Below are positions 33,528 to 42,519 of a stretch of 64,000 nucleotides of DNA, piece after piece. This stretch comes from Thermoplasmatota archaeon (lineage in GTDB: Archaea > Thermoplasmatota > JAKEGO01). The translations under genes and the position numbers were made by a program. Where the stretch lies: NCBI GenBank assembly GCA_028279595.1, contig JANQNK010000008.1, positions 62,001 to 126,000 on the forward strand. The letters run 5' to 3'. The notes below the pieces were generated by a model. It saw only the letters and a program-made list of their open reading frames with translations, did no database searches and was not told where the DNA came from. Every line of letters begins with the position of its first letter. Positions within the stretch are counted from its first letter, which is position 1.

Positions 33528-36500
33528 GGATCAATTGGACGTTAGTAGTGATGGCACTCTTCGCTTTCGCCCTGTTGGGGATAGTGGAGGCTGACACGAT
33601 CACCCACACATCGGACATCGATTTCGAAGGTGGTGTTTTCGACAGGACCGAGGTCTACGGATCAGGACAGGATGCCGTCATACGGAGTGAATTCATCCCG
33701 AGCGGGAACTGGGATGAGTACGCAGGCGAGATCGAGGAGAGGAAGGACCACGCGATGGTCTACGATTCGGGAGCGGACCGGATCATCGTATTCGGCGGAT
33801 GGGACGAGGAGTGCGATAAGGACGATACATGGATGTATGATGTGACCACGAACACGTGGGAACTGAGGAACCCGACGGTCTCGCCACAGGGGAGAACCGA
33901 CCATAGTATGGTATACCACCCGGAAGCTGAAAGGACCGTTCTTTTCGGTGGTTTCGGCTACAATCGGAACGTGCGATTCGATGACACCTGGACATACGAT
34001 TCCTCGACGAACACATGGGAGGACATGGACCCGTCAATCGCTCCTTCGCACCGGTATGGACATTTCATGGTCTATGATCCGTCGACAGACGTGATCGTCC
34101 TGTTCGGGGGTTACGACCGAGAGAGGAACAGGCAGTTGAACGATACTTGGACATACGACATCCACTCGAACACCTGGACGGAACTACATCCTGACACATC
34201 ACCTGTCAATAGATACGGCCACGTGATGGCCTATGACCCTTATGAAGGAGTGGTGGTCCTGTTCGGTGGGGTCACGACATCTCCGACCATACGTTTCAAC
34301 GACACATGGGAGTTCAATGTGACGACGAGCACATGGACCGAGACCAGCCCTTTCAATTCACCATCGCAAAGATACGGGTCCGCTGCTGCCTACTATCCGT
34401 CCGAGCGGTCGCTCGCCATACATGGTGGAAGGAACTTCGTTGGTGCGGAATATCTTTGGTTCTACAATGCGTCGAACGATACTTGGACGGAAAGGACGAC
34501 TGCTGAACATCCTTATGCCGAGATCGATCACCAGATGGTCTATGATCCGATATCGGATTCATTGATCGTCTTCGGCGGTGACAGGTCCTACGAGGTCAAC
34601 GAACTATGGTCGTACAACGGGACCACATGGGTGAGATTGGACCCTATTCGATGGCCGAGTGCCCGTTACGGCCACTCTCTCGTCTACGCGAGGAACGAGG
34701 AGGTCAACATCCTTTTCGGTGGTTATGCTGGTGGGACCGGGAACATGAACGACACCTGGGAATACCGTGCTGGGACCAGGACATGGTCCAGGGTCGAGAC
34801 CACGGGAGCACCCCGAGCAAGATACTTACACAGGGCGTGTTACGATTCGGATGAGGGCGTCATTGTCGTATTCGGTGGCTATTCTGGTTCGACCTACATG
34901 CATGACACCTGGGAATACGACCCTGCCACCCGTACATGGGAGAACACCACATCTGCGGAGCATCCCTCCGCAAGATATCAGCATAATATGGCCTACGATT
35001 CTTCGGATGCGTCGTGCGTCATGTTCGGCGGAAGGACGAAGGATATGCTATACAACAACGAGACTTGGATGTACAATGCCGGTGGCGACAAGTGGAAGAA
35101 CGTCACCGGGGATGGACCAATGAGACGGGTAGCACATTCGATGGCCTATCATGGTTCCATTGGGAACATAGTGGTCTATGGGGGGTATGGTACAGGGTCC
35201 GTGGACTTCCAGGACACATGGGAGTTCGACTCTAGCCTGGAACAGTGGACGAACATGACCCCTGCGACGTCACCCGGGAGACGGGACTTCAATGCCATGG
35301 TCTATGATTCATACAACAAGAGGATATTGATGTACGGTAGCTCATCCGACGATGACAAACAGTTGAAGGTATGGATGTATTATGATTATCTTGGGACCAG
35401 ATACTGGTATGATGCGAACGATTACAACGACGCTTCCGTATTCGCCTATCATGCGGCATCATACGATAGTTCCGAGAGAGCAATGATCATTTTCGGTGGA
35501 TATAAGAATGAATTCCTTGACTCTACATGGCACTATTACTATCCGAGCAGTCAATGGGAATTGGCAACTGATTATCCTTCTCCGATGGCTCGAAGATACG
35601 GCATCATGGTTTACTCGAGGGAGGAGGATTCCATGTATCTGTTCGGTGGCGAGACGGACACAGGCTTTCAAGCGGACATTTGGAGATTCGACCTCGGATC
35701 GAAGGAATGGACCTTTGAACATGAGAACGACCATAATCGTCCAGGAATTCGTACGTATACAGAGATCGATTACATCCCAGATACGGGGGAGATCGTCCTC
35801 TATGGAGGTTTCAATGATGGTGATATCGATGGAGCCTTGTGGTTCTATGACACGGAGCTGCACAGTTGGAGCGGATACCAACCGGTGACACGACCGGAGG
35901 AAAGATATCGGACTGGGATGGCCTATGATGCTGACAGGAAGGTCGTTGTCGTGTTCGGAGGAGGACAATCCGGTATGGGATATAGATGGAACGATACGTG
36001 GGAATTCGACATCGTGGGCAACGAATGGACGAACACCACACCCTCATTCTCACCTCCCAGAACCTATGACCATTCGATGTGCTGGGACCCGATCTCGGGA
36101 AAGGTCCTGATGACAGGGGGAACACCAGGCGTCGGCTCCAACTCCGTGATCTGGGCCTACGATTCGATGAACGATACATGGGAGGTGTTCGGCCGCGGGC
36201 CGGAGACCTACAATTACGAGATCTTCGTCGATCACCAGACGGGTCTCCTATATGGATTCGGAGGCCTGTTCAATGAATTCCCGCACCCGTCAACGTTCGT
36301 ATGGTACAGGGAGACCAACAAATGGGAGATCATCGATCCACTCACATTTCCCGCCTTTAAGTCATTTCACTACTCCTCTTACGGATTCGATCCATGGAAG
36401 GGAAGAGCATTGATGTTCGGTGGACGAGTCTATGATGGTGGAGATTATCATAAGGTGGATAACACGTATCTCCTCAACCTCAGAGCTCACCATTCGTACG

Positions 36501-37321
36501 GAACCTATACGTCGCCCGTGATCGGAAATCACGCCGAAGGTTCCGTTCACTGGCAGTCCATGAGCTGGAACCCGGTCGAACAGCCTAAAGATACCACGGT
36601 GAGGATGCAGATATGCGTCAACGATGAGGGCATCCCAACTGATTTCGTCGGCCCCGACGGGAGCGCCGATACCTATTACACGAACCCCCTGGGAGAGACC
36701 CTTTGGGACGGACACTCGGGATCGAACCTGTGGTATCGGATCCATTTCGAATCCACCGACGGTTCCTCGACAGCGACCGTAGCGGACGTTACGATCGTCT
36801 ACGTAACATACGATCCTCCTCAGGCTGCACTACTATCCCCGAACGGCGGAGAGGACCTCATGGAAAGCGGGAGCCATGTGATAACCTGGTCCACATCGGG
36901 TGACGTCGAGCCCCTTGTCGATCTCCATTTCACGATCGATGGTGGCGGAACGTGGACAACTATCGCGACCGACGTTCCTAACACTGGCTACTATAACTGG
37001 ACCGTACCAACAGTCGAATCAGCGACTGCACTCGTCAGAGTGACGGTCTACGGTTTGGAAGGATCACAGGCGATGGATGTCTCCGACATGACTTTCGCCA
37101 TCGACCCACCGGCGAACTGGCAGATACCGGGAAGCGGGGATGGCACGGGCGATGGGACCGGTGGTGGTGACCAGCCCGGAACTCCTGACCGGACGACCTC
37201 TTCCGAGGACAGGACAGAGGTCGGACCATTGTGGCTCGCCATCTCAATTGAAGCTATCGCTATCGTTGCATTAACTCTCATACTGATCGTGATTCGGATC
37301 GAACGGAGGAGTAAAGGATGA
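33524..37321 (+). CDS. Membrane-anchored Kelch-repeat surface protein
   Basis: A 1265-residue surface protein. Signal peptide MRINWTLVVMALFAFALLGIVEA; then about 18 Kelch-type repeats of about 55 residues with the pattern 'HxMVYDxxxxxxxVFGG...NDTWxYDxxxNTWxxxxP', which is two to three beta propellers. The C-terminal 230 residues repeat the layout of the FG-GAP neighbours: a beta domain, SPNGGEDLMESGSHVITW, a Gly/Thr-rich linker and a TM helix with ERRSKG tail. The ATG at 33524 overlaps the previous stop and has GGAGGAGA before it; an in-frame start 102 nt upstream lies inside the previous gene and lacks a signal peptide. Confidence 0.88.
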   Translation: MRINWTLVVMALFAFALLGIVEADTITHTSDIDFEGGVFDRTEVYGSGQDAVIRSEFIPSGNWDEYAGEIEERKDHAMVYDSGADRIIVFGGWDEECDKDDTWMYDVTTNTWELRNPTVSPQGRTDHSMVYHPEAERTVLFGGFGYNRNVRFDDTWTYDSSTNTWEDMDPSIAPSHRYGHFMVYDPSTDVIVLFGGYDRERNRQLNDTWTYDIHSNTWTELHPDTSPVNRYGHVMAYDPYEGVVVLFGGVTTSPTIRFNDTWEFNVTTSTWTETSPFNSPSQRYGSAAAYYPSERSLAIHGGRNFVGAEYLWFYNASNDTWTERTTAEHPYAEIDHQMVYDPISDSLIVFGGDRSYEVNELWSYNGTTWVRLDPIRWPSARYGHSLVYARNEEVNILFGGYAGGTGNMNDTWEYRAGTRTWSRVETTGAPRARYLHRACYDSDEGVIVVFGGYSGSTYMHDTWEYDPATRTWENTTSAEHPSARYQHNMAYDSSDASCVMFGGRTKDMLYNNETWMYNAGGDKWKNVTGDGPMRRVAHSMAYHGSIGNIVVYGGYGTGSVDFQDTWEFDSSLEQWTNMTPATSPGRRDFNAMVYDSYNKRILMYGSSSDDDKQLKVWMYYDYLGTRYWYDANDYNDASVFAYHAASYDSSERAMIIFGGYKNEFLDSTWHYYYPSSQWELATDYPSPMARRYGIMVYSREEDSMYLFGGETDTGFQADIWRFDLGSKEWTFEHENDHNRPGIRTYTEIDYIPDTGEIVLYGGFNDGDIDGALWFYDTELHSWSGYQPVTRPEERYRTGMAYDADRKVVVVFGGGQSGMGYRWNDTWEFDIVGNEWTNTTPSFSPPRTYDHSMCWDPISGKVLMTGGTPGVGSNSVIWAYDSMNDTWEVFGRGPETYNYEIFVDHQTGLLYGFGGLFNEFPHPSTFVWYRETNKWEIIDPLTFPAFKSFHYSSYGFDPWKGRALMFGGRVYDGGDYHKVDNTYLLNLRAHHSYGTYTSPVIGNHAEGSVHWQSMSWNPVEQPKDTTVRMQICVNDEGIPTDFVGPDGSADTYYTNPLGETLWDGHSGSNLWYRIHFESTDGSSTATVADVTIVYVTYDPPQAALLSPNGGEDLMESGSHVITWSTSGDVEPLVDLHFTIDGGGTWTTIATDVPNTGYYNWTVPTVESATALVRVTVYGLEGSQAMDVSDMTFAIDPPANWQIPGSGDGTGDGTGGGDQPGTPDRTTSSEDRTEVGPLWLAISIEAIAIVALTLILIVIRIERRSKG

Positions 37322-40300
37322 AACCTATCTATATCGCAGTATTGTTCGTCTTGGTCCTGGTCTGCGTGTCAATGACCTCGGCGAACTGTGCCGGGGGAAC
37401 GCTGACCGACGAGGCTGCTGATTTCCAGTATGGAACGCACCTTGGAAGCCATGTGGACAACGATGTCATCAAGCTGGACCTTGCACCGGACATATGGTGG
37501 ACATACAGGGGAAACGACACCCTGGCCGAACTTGGCCACGTTGTGACCTCTGCGGGGGATGTCAACGGTGACGGGTTCGGCGATATGATAGTGACCGCAC
37601 CATACGGCGCGATCCCAGGTAATGTCACGGTCTTCTACGGGTCGGAAAGGGGTCTGGGTTTCGAACCTGATTGGAACATGTCGGGGGAGGGATCCCTGGC
37701 GTATTTCGGGATCTCAGCCTCTTCGGCCGGTGACGTTAACGGTGATGGCTATGATGATATCATAGTCGGAGCCGAGCTGACCTCCGAGGGATACTCCATG
37801 GACGGGAAGGCGTACATATACCACGGATCCACGTCAGGGTTGCTATTGACGGCAAACTGGACCGTCAACGGAACCGACGATAACGATTTCCTTGGCCATG
37901 CCGTCTCTGGAGCGGGTGATGTCAATGGTGATGGATACGATGATGTCATCGTGGCCGTAGCAATGGACGACGACAACTATACGAATGCGGGAAAGGTCTA
38001 CTGCTATCACGGATCCGCATCGGGTGTGTCCGATACCCCCGCATGGAACGCCACTCACGGGGGGTATGATGAACGATACGGTTTGATGGTCTCTTCGGCT
38101 GGTGATATGAACGGTGATGGGTTCGACGATGTCCTGGCTGGAACGTACCTTGCGGCTGATTCAGCAGGTATGGTCCACCTCTTCTACGGATCGGAATCAG
38201 GCCTATCCAGAACGGTTGGCTGGAACTTCACGGGAGCGGATCCTGGAGACGAGATGGGGTGGTCAGCCACGGAGCTCGGGGACGTCAATGGAGACGGATT
38301 CGACGACATCGCCATCTCCGCCCCATTGACGGACGCGGACGTCGGGGATGACGGACTTGTCCTGGTATTCCACGGTTCACCAAACGGACCGGGGACCGAG
38401 CCGAACTGGTTCAAGATGGGAGAGGACGCGGATGTTCTGGGATATTGCACAATGGACCGTATCGGAGATGTCAACGGCGATGGATTCGATGACCTTGTCA
38501 TCGGAAGCGCGGCCTCCAAGAACTTCCAATCCGGGGATGGACGTGTCGACCTTTTTCTCGGATCGAGGTATGGGCTGTCGCGGGACCCGGTATGGACGGA
38601 CATCGGATCGGGGTATCATCTAGGTTACGGTAGGTCGGTAGCAGGAGGGGATATCGACGGTGATGGTAACGCCGAGATATTCGTGGGAGAACCGGATAAT
38701 GATGAGAGAGGGGTCGGGATCGGAAAGGTCTACGTTTACAGGATCAACGCTTCGGCCGATGACGGGATCACAGAGAGATGGTCGTTGAATGGCAGGTACG
38801 AGTACGCCTATCTCGGATCGAGCATCTCGATGAGAGGCGATGTCAATGGCGATGGTTACGACGACATCATTGCTGGCTCATGGAAGAAGAACACGGTCTA
38901 CATGTACCCTGGAACGCCTTACGGACCGAGGACTGCATGGTCATGGCGGGTGTTCGGAGAGTCGAACGGGGACCAGTTCGGTCGCTCGCTGGCATCCGGA
39001 GGAGATGTCAACGGTGATGGTTATGACGACGTCCTCGTCGGAGCATACCTCAACGACAATAACGGGAATTATGCAGGAGCCATCTATCTCTACTATGGAT
39101 CTCCTGGTGGACCGTCCACGACACCAGATTGGATGTTCAATGGATCCGGTGCAGGCGACTACTTCGGCTATGCGATAGCCATCCATGGGGACGTGAACGG
39201 AGACGGATATTCGGACATCCTTGCGAGTGCACCGAACCGCGACTCCGGGAACGGTACGGTGTATCTCTTCTACGGATCAGCGAATGGACCCAGTACCAGT
39301 GATGACTGGAACCTCACGGTAGGTGTCCAACAGGAAAAGCTCGGAACGGGTCTCGACTTTGCAGGGGATGTGAACGCGGACGGATATGACGATATCGTGA
39401 TCGGTGGTCCCGAGGCATATTCCAACGATGGGATGTTGCTATTGTACCTTGGTACCGCGACCGACCCGACATGGGAAATGACATCGTCTCCTTCAGGTGG
39501 CGATTACTATGGCATGGAAGTTGCCGGGATAGGCGACATCAACGGGGATGGGTTCGACGATATTGCCGTAGGCGAACCGTACAACGATACTGCAGGCGAG
39601 AACGCTGGTAGGGTGTTCATATTCTTCGGGGAAATTGGAGGAGTTGACATCCACGACGTTCCCTGGTACAATGGAACGATGGAATACGCAAACATGGGTA
39701 AATGGATCTCGGGTATCGGGGACATCGATGGGGATGGCTGTGATGAGTTCATCGTGACCCACGATATTGCCTACGGGACGGTCCAGATGTTCAAAGGAGC
39801 TCACCGGAGGGATGATATCGCCGTCCACTGGGTCGATAAGGGTGAAAGGGTGGCCGGTAGTTTCGGTGAAGCCCTGGACGGTGGTGGAGACACGAACGGC
39901 GACGGTTATCCGGAGTTCGCCATAGGAGATCCGGCATACTGGGCTGAAGACACCTGGGGCGGGAAGATCTACCTGTACGGCCATCCGGACCGGATGGCTT
40001 CATCGACGTACATCTCCGAGCCGTTCAGCGGTTCGACGGCAGGATCGGTAAGGTTCAAGAGTCTGATGTGGTCACCAACCGATCAACCTGAAGGAACATC
40101 GGTAGCGATGCAGATAGGAACAAGTCATGACGGAAAGGAGTGGGTGTTCAACGGCCCGGACGGCACGATGAGCTCCTGGTACGATGACATCGGTGGTGGC
40201 CAGGTCCATGGAGGTCCATACGGCAACTTCTGGTGCTACAAGCTCAGACTGTCCGGTGGCGGGAACATCCACACTCCCACGGTGAGTTCAGTGAGCGTCA

Positions 40301-40818
40301 ACTACCTGGAGTACGAACCTGCATCTGTCAAGCTACACTCGCCGAACGGCGGGGAGGACCTCATGGAGAACGGATCGCATATCGTGACCTGGACGGTCTC
40401 CGGAGACCATGAGAACGTCGTGATGCTGCACTGCTCGATCGACGGTGGAGCCACATGGAGCGATATCATCGGTGAGACACCTGACACCGGTCACTACAAT
40501 TGGTCGGTCCCGTCCGTCGAGACAGCGACCGGACTGGTAAGGGTGATTGGGTTCGGTATGGATGGACGACAGGTCTCAGATGTCTCAGATATGACATTCG
40601 CCATCGATCCGCCCGCGAACTGGCAGCTGCCAGGAAGCGGTAGCGGAGATGGCACCGGAAACGATGGAGGAGGCGGAACATCCGGAACTCCAGACCAGAC
40701 GCCGACAGATGACACCGCCGAGACGGGAACCCTCTGGATAGTGGTAGCAAGCGAGGCGGTGGCTATAACGATACTGACCATCGTCCTGGCAGTGATGATC
40801 ATCAGAAAACGCAAGTGA
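37318..40818 (+). CDS. Membrane-anchored FG-GAP double-propeller protein, copy 2
   Basis: A 1166-residue protein, the same length as copy 1 and clearly its paralogue. Signal peptide (about 1-24), 14 FG-GAP repeats (GDVNGDGFGDMIV to GDTNGDGYPEFAIG), the beta domain, SPNGGEDLMENGSHIVTW, a Gly-rich linker and a TM helix (LWIVVASEAVAITILTIVLAVMII) with RKRK at the end. The repeat order and the blade sequences differ from copy 1, so the ligand may differ while the anchor is conserved. The stop codon TGA is the first three bases of the right inverted repeat. Last gene of the operon. Confidence 0.88.
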   Translation: MKPIYIAVLFVLVLVCVSMTSANCAGGTLTDEAADFQYGTHLGSHVDNDVIKLDLAPDIWWTYRGNDTLAELGHVVTSAGDVNGDGFGDMIVTAPYGAIPGNVTVFYGSERGLGFEPDWNMSGEGSLAYFGISASSAGDVNGDGYDDIIVGAELTSEGYSMDGKAYIYHGSTSGLLLTANWTVNGTDDNDFLGHAVSGAGDVNGDGYDDVIVAVAMDDDNYTNAGKVYCYHGSASGVSDTPAWNATHGGYDERYGLMVSSAGDMNGDGFDDVLAGTYLAADSAGMVHLFYGSESGLSRTVGWNFTGADPGDEMGWSATELGDVNGDGFDDIAISAPLTDADVGDDGLVLVFHGSPNGPGTEPNWFKMGEDADVLGYCTMDRIGDVNGDGFDDLVIGSAASKNFQSGDGRVDLFLGSRYGLSRDPVWTDIGSGYHLGYGRSVAGGDIDGDGNAEIFVGEPDNDERGVGIGKVYVYRINASADDGITERWSLNGRYEYAYLGSSISMRGDVNGDGYDDIIAGSWKKNTVYMYPGTPYGPRTAWSWRVFGESNGDQFGRSLASGGDVNGDGYDDVLVGAYLNDNNGNYAGAIYLYYGSPGGPSTTPDWMFNGSGAGDYFGYAIAIHGDVNGDGYSDILASAPNRDSGNGTVYLFYGSANGPSTSDDWNLTVGVQQEKLGTGLDFAGDVNADGYDDIVIGGPEAYSNDGMLLLYLGTATDPTWEMTSSPSGGDYYGMEVAGIGDINGDGFDDIAVGEPYNDTAGENAGRVFIFFGEIGGVDIHDVPWYNGTMEYANMGKWISGIGDIDGDGCDEFIVTHDIAYGTVQMFKGAHRRDDIAVHWVDKGERVAGSFGEALDGGGDTNGDGYPEFAIGDPAYWAEDTWGGKIYLYGHPDRMASSTYISEPFSGSTAGSVRFKSLMWSPTDQPEGTSVAMQIGTSHDGKEWVFNGPDGTMSSWYDDIGGGQVHGGPYGNFWCYKLRLSGGGNIHTPTVSSVSVNYLEYEPASVKLHSPNGGEDLMENGSHIVTWTVSGDHENVVMLHCSIDGGATWSDIIGETPDTGHYNWSVPSVETATGLVRVIGFGMDGRQVSDVSDMTFAIDPPANWQLPGSGSGDGTGNDGGGGTSGTPDQTPTDDTAETGTLWIVVASEAVAITILTIVLAVMIIRKRK

Positions 40819-40831
40819 GTCCCCCAACTCA
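40816..40831 (-). repeat. Right copy of the 16-bp inverted repeat
   Basis: TGAGTCCCCCAACTCA, exact reverse complement of 26353-26368. It overlaps the stop codon of the last operon gene. The 5-bp hairpin (TGAGT/ACTCA) shows CCCCCA in its loop. Confidence 0.85.
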
Positions 40832-40890
40832 CGAAATGTCGAGCCATCAATGCCAGCCAGAGGTACTGGACAGTCACGCCTTAGGCAACG

Positions 40891-40900
40891 TTTTTATACC
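40891..40900 (+). promoter_or_regulatory. TATA box of alba
   Basis: TTTTTATACC, about 50 nt before the alba start, leaving a short leader that carries GAGGAGGT. Confidence 0.5.
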
Positions 40901-40944
40901 ATTATCCAGGTATGGACGAATACGACCCCAGAGGAGGTTAGGAC

Positions 40945-41217
40945 ATGGCAGAGGAGAACACTGTCTTCATAGGCAAGAAACCAGCAATGAACTACGTGCT
41001 CGCCGTCGTAACCCAGTTCAACGCAGGTATCGACGAGATCACGATCAAGGCCAGGGGTAGGTCCATCAGCCGTGCTGTGGACGTAGCAGAGATTGTCAGG
41101 AACAGGTTCGTGCAGGACTGTACGGTGAAGGATATCAACATCTCAACGGAGTCTCTGGAACGCGAAGAGGGGAACATGGCGAACGTCTCGTCCATCGAGA
41201 TAATCCTCGCGAAGTGA
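40945..41217 (+). CDS. albA: Alba DNA/RNA-binding chromatin protein
   Basis: A 90-residue Alba protein, a dimeric basic protein that coats and bridges archaeal DNA and also binds RNA. Family marks are [21 protein letters not shown] (with the acetylatable/basic Lys pair region KK), [25 protein letters not shown] and the terminal strand [18 protein letters not shown] stands 7 nt before the ATG. It is transcribed alone from its own TATA box and followed by the promoter of the rpl21e operon. Confidence 0.95.
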   Translation: MAEENTVFIGKKPAMNYVLAVVTQFNAGIDEITIKARGRSISRAVDVAEIVRNRFVQDCTVKDINISTESLEREEGNMANVSSIEIILAK

Positions 41218-41233
41218 GGCTTTCCGACTATTC

Positions 41234-41246
41234 AATTATTTATATG
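41234..41246 (+). promoter_or_regulatory. TATA box of the rpl21e-rpoF operon
   Basis: TCAATTATTTATA lies about 45 nt before ATG 41285 and gives a short leader ending in GGTGAGA. Confidence 0.5.
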
Positions 41247-41284
41247 AGGACGAACCTCTAAAATCAAGAAGGTAAGTGGTGAGA

Positions 41285-41578
41285 ATGGCAAGGAAATCAC
41301 ACGGGCTCAGGTGCGGTACGCGGAAGGTCTTCCGCAAGAACCCGCGACAGCGGGGGCACATAGCTATAACCAGAAGGCTGCAGACCTTCGAGGTCGGGGA
41401 CAGGGTAGCAATAGTGATAGACCCGGCCTTCCAGAGAGGGATGCCCCACAGGCGTTTCCAGGGGTTGACCGGCATCGTCCGGACGACCCAGGGAAGGGCG
41501 TACGTGGTGGACGTCCCGATGGGGAAGTCGAAGAAGACGGTCGTATCTCACCCAGTGCATCTCAAGAGGCTCGAATAG
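41285..41578 (+). CDS. rpl21e: Large-subunit ribosomal protein eL21
   Basis: A 97-residue eL21 protein of normal archaeal length: MARKSHGLRCGTRKVFRKNPRQ, RLQTFEVGDRVAIVIDPAFQRGMPHRRFQGLTGIV and the end VVSHPVHLKRLE. The start at 41285 is right because GGTGAG lies just before it; a GTG nine bases upstream would swallow that site. It is followed by rpoF (22 nt gap) and the DUF655 gene, an order conserved in many euryarchaea. Confidence 0.96.
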   Translation: MARKSHGLRCGTRKVFRKNPRQRGHIAITRRLQTFEVGDRVAIVIDPAFQRGMPHRRFQGLTGIVRTTQGRAYVVDVPMGKSKKTVVSHPVHLKRLE

Positions 41579-41600
41579 ATCCTAGAAGGGGGGGCAAAGA

Positions 41601-41918
41601 ATGGAGAAGTATGTCACGCTGCCAGAGGTCAAGAAGATGCTCGAGGACGCGGGCGAGGACAGGGAACTCAGCTACGAGCAGAGGACCGCCCTGCAGCACG
41701 CCGCGACCTTCGTGAAGCTCTCACCGACCAAGGCGAAACAGCTGGTGAAGAAGCTCGTCAAGATCGAGCGCGTCAACGATTACTACGCCTGCAAGATAGC
41801 TGACATTCTTCCCAGGGAGCCCACCGAGGTAAGGGCCGTCTTCATGAAGGAGCGGTACGAGCTCACGGACGAGGAGATCAAGCAGATAATCGAGATCGTC
41901 GAGGGATACGTGGACTGA
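41601..41918 (+). CDS. rpoF: DNA-directed RNA polymerase subunit F (Rpo4)
   Basis: A 105-residue subunit of the polymerase stalk; with Rpo7 it binds nascent RNA and aids promoter opening. The pattern is that of the Rpb4/RpoF family: SYEQRTALQHAATFVKLSPTKAKQLVKKLVKI, YYACKIADILPREPTEVRAVFMKER and ELTDEEIKQIIEIVEGYV. The stop overlaps the next ATG by one base (TGATG), so it is coupled to the DUF655 gene. Confidence 0.95.
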   Translation: MEKYVTLPEVKKMLEDAGEDRELSYEQRTALQHAATFVKLSPTKAKQLVKKLVKIERVNDYYACKIADILPREPTEVRAVFMKERYELTDEEIKQIIEIVEGYVD

Positions 41919-42466
41919 TGGAAGATTACGCTTACGTTCTGGATTTCCTGCCTCACGGAAGGCCCGACGCCAAGAGGTACCAGTCGTCCCCCATCGCGTA
42001 CGGGATAGGCGACAGGGAGTTCAAGCTCCTGGAGCTGATACCGAAGGATGACGCGATGATCCAGATCGGGGACCGTGTCTACATCGGCAAGGACCTGGAG
42101 CTTCGCGACAGGATCCTCCACGTCAAGCGCAGGATCGGGTTCAAGGACCTCACTGGAGCTGCCCAGAGCGAACTGGCGTTCATCCTGGAACAGGTGATCA
42201 ACGACGAGGAGCCCAGATTCATCGAATTCATCAACAACGCGCACTGGATCAGCACAAGATACCACATGCTTGAGATCCTGCCGGGACTGGGGAAGAAGAC
42301 GCTCAAGCAGATCCTCGAGGAGCGCAAGCGCGAGAAGTTCAAGGACTTCGAGGACCTCATCGAGCGGGTCCCGAGCGTCAGGCACCCGCAGCACCTCATC
42401 GCCAAGAGGATCGAGCAGGAGCTCTCCGACGCCCACCAGAAGTACAGGCTCTTCGTGGCGCACTGA
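41918..42466 (+). CDS. DUF655 protein with S1-like and helix-hairpin-helix parts
   Basis: A 182-residue protein of the DUF655 family, found next to rpl21e and rpoF in most euryarchaea. The N-terminal part (YAYVLDFLPHGRPDAKRYQSSPIAYGIGDREFKLLEL) is an OB-like domain. The C-terminal part holds a helix-hairpin-helix (LEILPGLGKKTLKQILEERK) and ERVPSVRHPQHLIAKRIEQEL. Nucleic-acid binding linked to transcription or ribosome biogenesis is inferred from context; no activity is proven. In many relatives rRNA methylase KsgA comes next; here an M50 protease gene follows with its own promoter. Confidence 0.9.
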   Translation: MEDYAYVLDFLPHGRPDAKRYQSSPIAYGIGDREFKLLELIPKDDAMIQIGDRVYIGKDLELRDRILHVKRRIGFKDLTGAAQSELAFILEQVINDEEPRFIEFINNAHWISTRYHMLEILPGLGKKTLKQILEERKREKFKDFEDLIERVPSVRHPQHLIAKRIEQELSDAHQKYRLFVAH

Positions 42467-42486
42467 CCCCATTTATCGCGGTAATA

Positions 42487-42498
42487 GATTTATATCAC
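42487..42498 (+). promoter_or_regulatory. TATA box of the M50 protease gene
   Basis: AGATTTATATCA is centred about 27 nt before ATG 42520, which fits leaderless transcription. Confidence 0.5.
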
Positions 42499-42519
42499 CC
42501 AACCGAGGTTAGGGATACG

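Noticed and set aside
30200..40000. Regularly spaced DNA similarity suggesting a CRISPR array
   Set aside because: Spacing near 180 bp follows FG-GAP and Kelch codons (GGTGATGTCAATGGAGATGG type); no short identical repeats with unique spacers.
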